A DNA stretch of 49,900 nt from Nocardia asiatica NBRC 100129. GTDB lineage: Bacteria; Actinomycetota; Actinomycetes; Mycobacteriales; Mycobacteriaceae. Shown here in pieces: positions 19,601-26,489 of the stretch; within the stretch, counting starts at the first letter, position 1, and every line of letters begins with the position of its first letter. The notes under the pieces are model-generated. The model had not been told where the DNA came from, ran no database searches, and was given only the letters and a program-made list of their open reading frames with translations. The stretch lies in contig NZ_BAFS01000087.1 of NCBI RefSeq assembly GCF_000308415.1, positions 1 to 49,900 of the forward strand, read 5' to 3'. The translations under genes were made by a program, and so were the position numbers.

Positions 19601-20881
19601 CGGCACGCCCTGCGCTCGGTGCTGCCCGCGCACATGGTGCCGTCGCGGTTCGTCTGGCTCGACGAACTGCCCCGCACGCCCAGTGGCAAACGCGACGACG
19701 CCATGCTGCGCGCCTACGGGGAGGACGCCACGGATTCGGTGGCGGCGCGGCGGGAACCGGCCGACGAGTACGAGCGGTCGGCGGTCGGTCTGCTGGCCGA
19801 GTACGCGGGGTTGCGCGCGATCGGGGTGGACGACGACTTCTTCGCCGCGGGCGGCACCTCGATCGGTGCGATGCGCGTGGTGATGGCACTGTCGCGCCGG
19901 TGGGGAGTCGAGGTGCCGCTGGACGCGTTCATCGGCGCGCCCACCGCCGCCGGGCTCGCCACGCTGGTGCGGGCGGGCGAGGTCCAGCGCACGTTCGACC
20001 CGCTGGTGCCGATCAGCGTCGGCGGCGCCAAGCCACCGCTGTTCCTCGTGCACCCGATCGGCGGCAACGTGCTGTGCTACCTGGCTCTCGCGCGGCACCT
20101 GGACCCGGACCGCCCGGTGTACGGGTTGCAGGCGGCGGGCGCGGACGCGGGCAGCGCGCCGGAGAAGTCCATCCCCGCGATGACCGAGTCGTATCTGGAG
20201 GCGGTGCGGCGGGTGCATCCGGTCGGTCCGTATCACCTGGCGGGCTGGTCGTTCGGCGGCTACGTCGCCTTGGAGATGGCCCGCAGCCTCCCCGAGCACG
20301 AGGTGTCCAGCGTGACGCTGCTGGACACGATGGCGCTGCGCGAACGCACGCGGACGCCGATCCCGGAGGAGAAACTCATCCGGTGGTTCTTCCTCGAACT
20401 GTTGTGGTACGCGCGGGGAAGCCGGTCCGCGCTGGTCGATTTCGCGCCCGACTTGCACAATTCCGAGGAGTTGTTCGCGGCGATGCTGGAGGAGTCGGTG
20501 CGGTCGGGCATCCTGCCCGCCGACAGCTCGCCGCAGGCGATCCGGCGGCTCTACGAGGTGTTCTTCGCCAACTACTCCGCGATGCTGGACTACAAGCTCG
20601 AGCCGTACGAGTTCGACATCACGCTGCTGCGCGCCACCGAGGGACTGCCGCCGGGCGTCGACCTGGCGCACCAGACCGTCGGCAGCATGTTCGACAGCGC
20701 CGACAACGGCTGGAAACAGTACGCGGCGCGCCGGTTCACCGTGATCGACGTGCCGGGCGACCACTTGAACATGATGACCGAGCCCAACATCGGGGAACTG
20801 GGGCTGCGGCTGGACGAGGTGCTCTCGGCCGCCGACCCGGACCTGGACCGGGAGTGGGACGAATCCATGCTGGACGCCTGA
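13643..20881 (+). CDS. Dimodular nonribosomal peptide synthetase C-A(Ser)-T-C-A(Pro-like)-T-TE
   Basis: 2412-residue NRPS. C1 about 15-440 (HHAMIDG, His143/144); A1 about 465-965 (YTSGSTG from 617, NLYGPTEAT, YRTGDLARW, NGKLDRR); T1 with Ser1020 in GGDSIL; C2 about 1060-1510 (HHAILDG, 1226/1227); A2 about 1535-2000 (FTSGSTG from 1674, NQYGPTETH, YRTGDLG, SGKRDD); T2 with Ser2073 in GGTSIG; TE about 2120-2410 with Ser2203 in GWSFGG and GDHLNMM. Reading the ten pocket residues by alignment to GrsA gives DVWHFSLVDK for A1, the EntF serine code, and DVQFISQVAK for A2, closest to proline codes. There is no epimerase, and the N-terminal C domain suggests an acyl starter. GTG 13643 follows AGGAG by five bases; GTG 13637 overlaps that site. 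Confidence 0.95.
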   Translation: MTSEPSATSERPPEAWPVSAYQRDVLSVAYRYAPSPVTRNAYCAFLDEPFDMARLRAVVRRALLGDDALRLRFEFSEGRFWQWVSDELPEVELVDLSWASDPAAARRDWVNRANVTPSPPRQPFRIAALVDGPDHFHLYVAMHHAMIDGWGVNALWSALVDNYSRTDLPLEALAEPDPATEQTDRSAATYRKIAAEHEEYLSSPQWVADRDALVRRFEGVLPALFSGRASTPNVNRGRRRVVVEPAFLDRIRATGFSVFAFTVSALAAYLTTIHRSEEVVVGVPMLNRHSAETFRTSGHRTNVVPLRIRVDPAQPLSAVATEVAAQIRELKRYERFPYGDLARALSSDPTAPPLFDVAYSYIKMPPSDHLDKILGTLDIVNPGTVLEALNILGVEHARDGSLNLQLYYDRDVFDANFPFESVVRGIGALLVAALDRPTAPISALPLMSARELAAIAAFECGPREEFPYTTIDRLFAEASAAHPERVAIEPVAGSGERPLRYGELSALADGFAAELRALGATGNECVPVVLHRSTEMLIAIFGVLRAGCAYVPLDPDFPAARIETVLADCGARFVAAGPRHRAVFDKLGVTRITVADIRAARGVENVSHPADLSYLIYTSGSTGVPKGVMIEHRSVVNRLTWMQRRYPLHATDVILQKTPVTFDVSVWELFWWAITGARVALLEPGGERDPRRIAEAIAAHGVTVLHFVPSMLAAFVDELAADPATVARIACVRRVFCSGEALPPALVRRFHAVFTAAGATAPQLVNLYGPTEATVDVSYFDCPAGDSLDVVPIGRPIDNIDLLVLDDTGRRVPVGVPGELNIAGVGVARGYRGRPELTAAAFVDDRAVPGRRRYRTGDLARWLPDGNLEYLGRFDDQVKIRGNRVTLGEVHNAMLGCAGVRAAAVVDEVSEAHGVQLVGYFVGADVSGEEIAERLAATLPRYMVPSRLIRVDRIPLTRNGKLDRRALAAQLVLGHGAEPVTGGGEPRTDVEIRLARVWRTVLGVESIGVHDNFFTHGGDSILALAVRTAAERAGLYFDVDAFYQAPTIAELARVVRDSGHGDRAHIGTALETVPLIDRAALHRVEDAFPATALQLGMLYHSIERADSVTYKDAFRYRLEVPWDASRFREAVDRLVRRQPALRSSFELSRYSVPLQVVHVAPPYELEIVDLGEMDEADGEDLIEIYLQERTQAHYDISVAALFAMRVFVRHGPQDPVATVDLVLSFHHAILDGWSVATSVLELLLDYLNHLGMTRTRIEATPHPATVLAEYARAEQGAAHDTAARAYWLTALAGAEPTALTALGVHQPVVAGVPRARALVPRGLAERVSAFAARHQVPEKSVYLAAHCLALRALTGRTDVTTGVVSHGRPDRAGAERVAGLFLNTLPIRLDSTATTWRAAVEQIARREREAYPFRRYPLRSILADGGPVFETAFNFVNYHVFQPMLVLDGVRLLDFDAREETNFQLLVTAATDPRDGRMWLRVDGDHTLTAEQCETVALTQLRMLAGIVADPDTAIDRGVGPATARDVGTLVAEAAALNPARVALAGDEETVTYDELIERSDRLARRLVGLGVSPGDRVGILMGRRPQLVLLVLALTRIGAACVPLDVSYPRARLNSMIERARPHRVIADAAYRDIVDDAALVLDTAALFDNSLPDVDVALPEYISPDAVAYVLFTSGSTGEPKGVAMPHRGLTSLVDWQNRAATGTGLLSTLQLAPLSFDVSFQEIFTTLAAGSTLRVSAADLRSNVEQLLNTVVEEGIERLFLPYVALQAFAEAAVARRMFPTELKVLISSGEQLRITDEIRALCKVVPGLVLENQYGPTETHVATKFTLTGPADEFPALPPIGRAVDGDTVELLDSALRPVPDGVIGEIYLGGRSIARGYEGRPALTAQRFVATHAGGIRYRTGDLGVRLFSGDIVCLGRSDSQVKIRGFRVEPAEVELCILGLVDQFPGITEAAVVARGFGGIDGSLIAFLVGAAEQTDLAALRHALRSVLPAHMVPSRFVWLDELPRTPSGKRDDAMLRAYGEDATDSVAARREPADEYERSAVGLLAEYAGLRAIGVDDDFFAAGGTSIGAMRVVMALSRRWGVEVPLDAFIGAPTAAGLATLVRAGEVQRTFDPLVPISVGGAKPPLFLVHPIGGNVLCYLALARHLDPDRPVYGLQAAGADAGSAPEKSIPAMTESYLEAVRRVHPVGPYHLAGWSFGGYVALEMARSLPEHEVSSVTLLDTMALRERTRTPIPEEKLIRWFFLELLWYARGSRSALVDFAPDLHNSEELFAAMLEESVRSGILPADSSPQAIRRLYEVFFANYSAMLDYKLEPYEFDITLLRATEGLPPGVDLAHQTVGSMFDSADNGWKQYAARRFTVIDVPGDHLNMMTEPNIGELGLRLDEVLSAADPDLDREWDESMLDA

Positions 20882-20888
20882 GGTCCGT

Positions 20889-21707
20889 TCACGCCTTCGC
20901 CGCGGCCGCCGCCCCACGCAGCGCGGCCGCGGTGAACTCGTCCAAGGGGTAGAACAATTCGATGGCCAGTTCGGACAAGGTGACGTCGGCCGGAGCGCCG
21001 AACGTGGCCATCGTGCTGAACATCGACAGCTCGCCCGCCGGGGTGCGGATGCGGATCGGCACCTCGAACGGGCTCGGCGCCGCGCCGTCCTCCGCTTCCC
21101 CGGCGGCCGTCCGCGGTGGGTCGGGGTAGCGGGACACCTCCTCCTGCAGCGCCGCCAGTTCTATGTCCCCGCTCGCGCTGACCTGTCTGCTCAGCCGTCC
21201 CAGGAATAGTTCGCGCACCTGGGCGAGGTTGGCCAGGCGGGCCGAGAGCCCCTCCGGGTGCAGCACCAACCGGTACACGTTGGGTCGTGGCGTCCGCAGG
21301 TGCTCGGGTACGCCGTCCATCAGCACGCTCATCGCCGCGTTGCCAGCCACCACGTTCCACAGCCGATCGACGACCACGGCCGGGTAGGGTTCGTGCGCGG
21401 TCAGCATGGTGTCCAGCGCGGCGCGGACCGAGGCCAGATGGGCGTCGTCGAGGCTGCTCTCCCGGTACGCGGGCGCGAAACCGGCCGCCACCAGCAGGGT
21501 GTTGCGTTCGCGCAGCGGCACTTCCAGCGTGTCGCACAGCCGCAGCACCATCGCGCGGCTCGGCGCGGCCCGGCCGGTTTCCACATACGACAGGTGCCGC
21601 GCGGAGGTGTCCGCCGCCAGCGCCAGGTCCAGCTGGCTCAGCCTGCGCCGTTGCCGCCATTCGCGCAGCAGGCTGCCCGCTCTCGACCGGTTCCGCACTG
21701 ATGTCAC
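20889..21707 (-). CDS. XRE-family regulator with MmyB-like ligand domain
   Basis: 272-residue DNA-binding regulator. The N-terminal helix-turn-helix spans about 10-70 (LREWRQRRRLSQLDLA, then HLSYVETGRAAPSRAMV). The rest is the MmyB-like ligand-binding domain, recognisable by NAAMSVLMDGVPEHLR and NVYRLVLHPEGL. It starts at GTG 21707. It is convergent to the NRPS gene, with stops 7 bp apart, and divergent from the small membrane protein at 21837. Regulators of this type often act on a divergent neighbour; a role in controlling the NRPS cassette is possible but rests only on adjacency. Confidence 0.92.
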   Translation of the reverse strand: MTSVRNRSRAGSLLREWRQRRRLSQLDLALAADTSARHLSYVETGRAAPSRAMVLRLCDTLEVPLRERNTLLVAAGFAPAYRESSLDDAHLASVRAALDTMLTAHEPYPAVVVDRLWNVVAGNAAMSVLMDGVPEHLRTPRPNVYRLVLHPEGLSARLANLAQVRELFLGRLSRQVSASGDIELAALQEEVSRYPDPPRTAAGEAEDGAAPSPFEVPIRIRTPAGELSMFSTMATFGAPADVTLSELAIELFYPLDEFTAAALRGAAAAAKA

Positions 21708-21836
21708 GCGACCAGCTAAGCACCCGGTCGCGCGGCGCGGCCATGACCTCCGAGGTTATTGAGCCGCCGCATTCCGGCCGTCAGGGTGGGTGCCGCGGGC
21801 CGATCGGCTCCCGCGGATCGACCGACAGGAGTACCG
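21705..21836. promoter_or_regulatory. Divergent operator-like region with two palindromes
   Basis: The spacer between the MmyB-type regulator and the membrane protein holds CGCGACC (21707-21713) and GGTCGCG (21726-21732) as an inverted repeat with a 12-base gap, and ACCTCCGAGGT (21746-21756), a 5+1+5 palindrome. Either could be the regulator's operator; no binding motif is known to me for this member. Confidence 0.4.
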
Positions 21837-22238
21837 ATGAGCACCACGACACAGGCCCCCGGCAGTGCCGCGTTCTTGCGCTCGGCGCTGCGCGTGGACG
21901 GCTGGAGCACCGGCGTCTTCGGCGGTGCGCTGCTCGCCGGAGCCGGACCGCTGCGCGATCCGCTCGGGCTGCCCGTCGGCTGGAGCATCGCATTCGGTCT
22001 CGTCATGCTCGGCGGCGCGGTCGCGTTGCTGTCGATCGCCGGGCGACCGGCGATCTCCGCACGTCACGCGCGGGCGGTGGTCGCCGTCAACGCGGTATCG
22101 GCCGTGGGCATGCTCGGACTGGCCGGCTCGGGTGTGCTCGCCCTGACCGGTCTCGGCGTGGCGTTCGTACTCGTCGGCGCTGCCGTCGTCGCGGTCTTCG
22201 CCGGGCTGGAATGCGCCGGGCTGCGCGGGCTCGGATGA
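21837..22238 (+). CDS. Small integral membrane protein
   Basis: 133-residue hydrophobic protein with four predicted membrane segments (about 20-38, 47-66, 78-98 and 104-125) and almost no soluble part. ATG 21837 is preceded by GACAGGAG at a good distance; the in-frame upstream extension lacks hydrophobic character. No family motif is recognised. It is divergent from the MmyB-type regulator, a common regulator-target arrangement, so it may be that regulator's target. Function unknown. Confidence 0.75.
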   Translation: MSTTTQAPGSAAFLRSALRVDGWSTGVFGGALLAGAGPLRDPLGLPVGWSIAFGLVMLGGAVALLSIAGRPAISARHARAVVAVNAVSAVGMLGLAGSGVLALTGLGVAFVLVGAAVVAVFAGLECAGLRGLG

Positions 22239-22344
22239 CCGAACGCTTCGAGAACGGCGGGGTGCCGGGACTCCGGTCCGCGGCCTCGACGACGCGACGG
22301 AAATCCGTTGCGCCCGCCGCCGCCGACCGCGTAGAGAAACCCGG

Positions 22345-22923
22345 ATGGACCCTGAGATCAGATTGCTCCTCCCCGACGACTGGGCGGTGTTCCGGCGCGT
22401 CCGCCTCGCGGCGCTGACCGACGCGCCGCAGTTCTTCGGCGCCACTCCGGCCGAGGCGCACAGCCGCACGGAGAGCGACTGGCGGCACGCCCTGTCGGAT
22501 CGAGCGCAATTCCTGGCCTGCTCGAGCGGTACCGAGGTGGGCACGGTCGCTGGCATGATCGACTCCGAACGCGGTGGCGTGCACCTGATCTCGATGTGGG
22601 TGGCGCCGGGGGCGCGGGGAACCGGGGTGTCGGACCGCCTGGTCCGCGCGGTGCTCGACTGGGCGGTGGCGGGCGGGCATCGGGTGGTGCGTTTGGAGTT
22701 CGCCGAGCACAACTCCTTCGCCGAGCGGCTCTACCTACGCAACGGCTTCGTGCGGACCGGGGTGAGCGGGCCCATCGCCCCGGGCGACCCACGGCAGGAA
22801 TTCGAGATGGAGTGGCGGCCGCCCGAGCCCGGTTTGCCCACCCATCCCCCGGGTATCCGGGCCTCGACGGCATCCGAGACATCCGTCCCGCATCGCGACG
22901 CCGAGGACAGGAGACAGCGATGA
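22345..22923 (+). CDS. GNAT family N-acetyltransferase
   Basis: 192-residue acetyltransferase of the GNAT superfamily, which transfers acetyl from acetyl-CoA to an amine. The acetyl-CoA pyrophosphate loop is MWVAPGARGTGVSDRLVRAV, and the late motif VVRLEFAEHNSFAERLYLRNGF supplies the Asn/Tyr features of motif B. The last 45 residues are Pro/Ser/Arg-rich and not part of the fold. The substrate is unknown. Its stop overlaps the next start as ATGA (22920-22923), so the two genes are translationally coupled. Confidence 0.9.
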   Translation: MDPEIRLLLPDDWAVFRRVRLAALTDAPQFFGATPAEAHSRTESDWRHALSDRAQFLACSSGTEVGTVAGMIDSERGGVHLISMWVAPGARGTGVSDRLVRAVLDWAVAGGHRVVRLEFAEHNSFAERLYLRNGFVRTGVSGPIAPGDPRQEFEMEWRPPEPGLPTHPPGIRASTASETSVPHRDAEDRRQR

Positions 22924-23636
22924 ACGATCGCAAACCCGCGGACAAGGGGACCGACGACGCAACGGGCACTCCGGACTTCTCCGATGCGATGCGGCCGTCC
23001 CACGGCACGGCCGCTGGAGCGAACGGGGACGCCGAGCCGGGCGCGGCACGGGGCACGACGGACGCGCCTGCCGAGGCGAGCAACGCCGAAGCGCGGCCCG
23101 ACCCCGGCCCGGCTGCGAAGCCGGGCAGTGCCGCGGGTGGGGAGCCGGAGATGGTGAGTTCGGCGCAATTCCCGGAGGCTGCGGCTGCGAAGCCGGGCAG
23201 TGCCGCGGGTGGGGAGCCGGAGATGGTGAGTTCGGCGCAATTCCCGGAGGCTGCGGCTGCGAAGCCGGGCAGTGCCGCGGGTGGGGAGCCGGAGACGGTG
23301 AGTTCGGCGCAATTCCCGGAGACGACCGCCGCGAAGCCGGTCGATACCGCGACTGCGGCGGCACGGGTGGAATCGGAATCCGCGCGCCCGTCGGCCGCGG
23401 ACGACAGCTGGCACGACACGCCGATCGCGGAGTCCGTGCGCCGCGCCACCGAGCGCGCCGAACAAGTGCAGGCGGACTCCGCCGCCGCGGCCGAACGGGG
23501 CGCGTCGGGAGTTCCCGGGCCGGTGAGCCGCCCGGGCCGCACACTGTTGGAAGCGCTCCGCGACAAACCCGTCCTCGCCGCGATACCCGCCTCGGTTCTC
23601 GCGTTCATCCTCTGGCGCGCGTTCCGTGGCCGCTGA
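22920..23636 (+). CDS. Ala/Pro-rich protein with three 24-residue repeats and C-terminal membrane anchor
   Basis: 238-residue low-complexity protein. Residues about 65-136 consist of three tandem copies of a 24-residue unit containing KPGSAAGGEPE and VSSAQFPE; the first two are identical in protein and the third has small changes. A charged, helical segment follows (PIAESVRRATERAEQVQAD), and the end is one membrane span (PVLAAIPASVLAFILW) with a short basic tail. This looks like a C-terminally anchored protein with a flexible cytoplasmic part. No homologous family is recognised. Its ATG overlaps the upstream GNAT stop (ATGA), which supports translation of this frame. Confidence 0.72.
   Translation: MNDRKPADKGTDDATGTPDFSDAMRPSHGTAAGANGDAEPGAARGTTDAPAEASNAEARPDPGPAAKPGSAAGGEPEMVSSAQFPEAAAAKPGSAAGGEPEMVSSAQFPEAAAAKPGSAAGGEPETVSSAQFPETTAAKPVDTATAAARVESESARPSAADDSWHDTPIAESVRRATERAEQVQADSAAAAERGASGVPGPVSRPGRTLLEALRDKPVLAAIPASVLAFILWRAFRGR
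23112..23327 (+). repeat. Three tandem copies of a 72-bp repeat
   Basis: Copies begin at 23112, 23184 and 23256, each starting GCTGCGAAGCCGGGCAGTGC. The first two are nearly identical at DNA level, including third codon positions; the third differs mainly at its end. The 72-bp period keeps the reading frame of the surrounding gene. A partial start of a fourth unit (GCCGCGAAGCCGG) follows. Confidence 0.95.
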
Positions 23637-23642
23637 CCGGCG

Positions 23643-24113
23643 TCATACGCGACGTCGGTAGACCTGCCGGGAACCGCCGTCCGGCCCGGCGGCCGCTTCC
23701 TCGGCGGGCTGGAACCCCAAGTTCTGGTAGAACGCCCGCGCGCCGCTCGACGCAGCGCCGGGGTGATCGGGCCCGAAGGTTATCGCCTCGAGCGTGCCGG
23801 GGCCGAGCACGTACCGGCGGATCGCGTCGGTGGTCAACGCCCGGCCGATGCCGTGCCCGCGCGCCTGCTCCGCGACCACCAGCCAGTGCACCCGGTACAC
23901 CGGCGGCTTCGCGCCGAACATGAGGCCGCCGAGCACCTCGGCTCCCGCGGAACGGGCGACGAGGGCGGTACCCCGCTGGACATGCCGCAACACCGCGGCA
24001 CGGAATCCGGCGTCGTCGGCGGCCGCACCGAACCAGTGCTCGACCTGCCCCGCCAGTTCGACGAAACCGGCGAGGTCGTCCTCGCGCGCAAGCCTCACAA
24101 TCATCCGCGCCAT
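23643..24113 (-). CDS. GNAT family N-acetyltransferase
   Basis: 156-residue GNAT-fold protein. The acetyl-CoA binding loop is VAEQARGHGIGRALTTDAIR, preceded by the strand YRVHWLVV; near the end GARAFYQNLGFQPAEE is motif B with its tyrosine. Two nearby starts are possible, ATG 24113 and ATG 24104 (MIVRLAREDD); the latter matches the usual beginning of these proteins. It is convergent with the repeat protein, with 6 bp between the stops. The substrate cannot be inferred. Confidence 0.88.
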   Translation of the reverse strand: MARMIVRLAREDDLAGFVELAGQVEHWFGAAADDAGFRAAVLRHVQRGTALVARSAGAEVLGGLMFGAKPPVYRVHWLVVAEQARGHGIGRALTTDAIRRYVLGPGTLEAITFGPDHPGAASSGARAFYQNLGFQPAEEAAAGPDGGSRQVYRRRV

Positions 24114-24366
24114 CGTGACAGCATCGGCCCGGTCCGTCGACTCGAGACGGTCTCAGTCGGCGGCTCGTCGCAGCGCGGTGCCGAGTTCGGCGAGGAAACG
24201 TCCGAACTGAGGGTCGGCATCCGGCGCACGATGTCGGCGACCGCGGCGGTGGCGGAATGCATGGGCCGCAACTGTAGCTTCGGGCACCGACAGGTTCAGC
24301 CGTCCGGGCCCGGCAGGTGGGAGCCGCGTGGTCGCCCGTCGTGACGCGTTCCAGCGCGTCGGCGGT

Positions 24367-24885
24367 TCAGCACAGCCCGGCCAGCTTGTACAACACCAAG
24401 GATCCGGCCACCGCCACGTTGAGGCTGTGCCCGGTGCCCACCATCGGGATCTCGACCGTGACGTCGGCCAATTCGAGGCCCTCGGGAGGAATTCCGCTCA
24501 GCTCGTGCCCCAGGACCACGACGGTGCGCCGCCGGGCCGCGGGCAGGTCGGCCAAGCGGATGGATTCGTCGGTCAGTTCGACGCCGACGATCGCCGAGCC
24601 GCCGTCGCGTTGCCGGGCGAGCCACCGCTCCACGCGCCCTTCGATCCAGTGCACGCAGGACCGGTGCCGCAACGTGTTGCCCTGTGCCAGCGCGTCGGGC
24701 ACCCACGGCCGGCGCGGCACCGCCAGGCACGCCCCGACGGCGTCGCAGGTGCGCAGCAGGGTGCCCAGATTGGCACTGTGTTTGGGCCACAGCGGGGCGA
24801 CGAGCAAATGGTTCCAGCAGCCATGGGCACGCCTGCGGCGCTGTTCGCGCAATTCCGGGCGGGTCCGCAACCGCGGGGCGCTCAT
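24367..24885 (-). CDS. SpoU/TrmH-family RNA 2'-O-methyltransferase
   Basis: 172-residue SPOUT methyltransferase that would transfer methyl from S-adenosylmethionine to a ribose in tRNA or rRNA. All three SpoU motifs are visible: SANLGTLLRTCDAVG (motif 1, with the catalytic Asn/Arg), VVVLGHELSGIP (motif 2) and IPMVGTGHSLNVAVAGSLVL (motif 3, knot and cofactor site). No N-terminal RNA-binding domain is present, so it is a minimal TrmL/TrmH-like form. The RNA target is not predictable. It stands alone on the minus strand, with 253 bp of featureless DNA before the GNAT gene. Confidence 0.92.
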   Translation of the reverse strand: MSAPRLRTRPELREQRRRRAHGCWNHLLVAPLWPKHSANLGTLLRTCDAVGACLAVPRRPWVPDALAQGNTLRHRSCVHWIEGRVERWLARQRDGGSAIVGVELTDESIRLADLPAARRRTVVVLGHELSGIPPEGLELADVTVEIPMVGTGHSLNVAVAGSLVLYKLAGLC

Positions 24886-25049
24886 GCGGAGACGGGAAAA
24901 GCCTTCCCTTGGCGGAGAACGAAATTCATGAAGACGATGCTTCGCGGCGCATCGGGGCCATCACCGAGGGCGGAATGCCCGGGATCCATCTCGATTTCAG
25001 GATACGCCATCGGATGCGTGGCCCGGCTGCCAGGCCGGGCCACGAACAG

Positions 25050-25937
25050 CTAGGGGCGCAGCACCGACACCAGGAATTCCGTCTGGTCGTAGACGGTCTT
25101 CTCGAACACCTCGTCGAAATAGATGTCGAAATGCCCGGCGGGATAACGCTTCACCACCGCGTGCTTGGTGCGCTCGGCGGCGCGCAGCGCCGATTTCACC
25201 GGCGCCACGGAGTCGTCGTCGCACAGCGCGTACAGCACCGGCATCTTCAGCGCCTTCGCGCGTCGCCCCGGCGCGTCGAAGAGGGCGGAGAACGCCACGC
25301 GCGCCGCCACTTTCGGCTCGTAGGTCTCGCTCTCGTCGGTCAGCCTGCGGAAGCCTTCCGGTACGTCCGGCGCGCTCATCAGCGCCGCGGCGCGCTTGCG
25401 TCCGGCGAGCCGGATGCCGATCGGCTTGCGCCGGATCGGCCCGAGCAGCAGGTCGACGGCCGCGATGGTGGCGACCTTGATCGTGCTGATCGGCCCCTTC
25501 GCCAGCGCCGAGGACAGTCCGCTGGTGAACGGCACCTGCGCGACCACGGCAGCGATGTAGGCGTCGTCGGGCGCGACCGACAGCACGTGCCCGCCGCCGA
25601 ACGACGTGCCCCACAACGCGATCCGGGTCGCGTCGATGCCGCGCAGCGTGCGCGCGAACGCGATGGCGGCATGCCAGTCTTCGCGCTGCCGCCCGATGCT
25701 CAGCAACTGGCGCGGTGTGCCCTGGCTGGCGCCGAAATGCCGATAGTCGAATACCAGGACCGCCATCCCCGCGGCGGCGAAGCGCCGCGCGTACCGATCC
25801 AGTCCCATTTCCCGATTGGCCCCCAAGCCGTGTCCCATCACCACTAGCGGGCGGGGTTTCGGTGCGCCGTCCGGGCGATATAGCCACGCCGCGCACTGTT
25901 CGCTTCCGGAAGGGAAGCCGACCTCGACACGTTCCAT
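25050..25937 (-). CDS. Alpha/beta hydrolase (dienelactone hydrolase-like)
   Basis: 295-residue alpha/beta hydrolase. The nucleophile elbow is LWGTSFGGGHV, the acid residue lies in YALCDDDSVAP and the histidine in YPAGHFDIYFD. The oxyanion-hole segment is VVMGHGLGANREMGLD. It resembles hydrolases annotated as acetylxylan-esterase or dienelactone-hydrolase-like; the substrate is unknown. The start is ATG 25937 (MERVEVGFPSG). Longer in-frame starts run back into the RNase P RNA gene and encode nothing family-like. Confidence 0.9.
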   Translation of the reverse strand: MERVEVGFPSGSEQCAAWLYRPDGAPKPRPLVVMGHGLGANREMGLDRYARRFAAAGMAVLVFDYRHFGASQGTPRQLLSIGRQREDWHAAIAFARTLRGIDATRIALWGTSFGGGHVLSVAPDDAYIAAVVAQVPFTSGLSSALAKGPISTIKVATIAAVDLLLGPIRRKPIGIRLAGRKRAAALMSAPDVPEGFRRLTDESETYEPKVAARVAFSALFDAPGRRAKALKMPVLYALCDDDSVAPVKSALRAAERTKHAVVKRYPAGHFDIYFDEVFEKTVYDQTEFLVSVLRP

Positions 25938-25968
25938 GGCCACCAACCGTACCCAGTATCCTGTTCTC

Positions 25969-26392
<424 letters not shown>

Positions 26393-26403
26393 CCGCTACG
26401 GCC

Positions 26404-26472
26404 TGCTTCGCACACCGGCTCGATTCCTCACCCGGCGGGGGCGCTGGGAGAAATCGGCGGGTGTGCGAAGCA
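26404..26472. terminator. Long inverted repeat just after rnpB
   Basis: TGCTTCGCACACC (26404-26416) and GGTGTGCGAAGCA (26460-26472) are a perfect 13-bp inverted repeat with a 43-base spacer. It lies 12 bp past the end of rnpB and 18 bp from the stop of the convergent lipoprotein gene. A transcription end for one or both is the simplest reading, though no T-run is present. Confidence 0.45.
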
Positions 26473-26489
26473 AGCCGGAAGGGGCGGGA

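Noticed and set aside
17513..20917. 1134-residue open frame antisense to the NRPS gene
   Set aside because: Composition is Arg/Gly/His/Gln-rich with no family motif, and it lies opposite strongly conserved A, C, T and TE motifs; it is a GC-rich shadow frame.
23112..23327. Tandem repeats considered as a CRISPR array
   Set aside because: The units are contiguous, 72 bp, in-frame and without unique spacers; they encode protein repeats.
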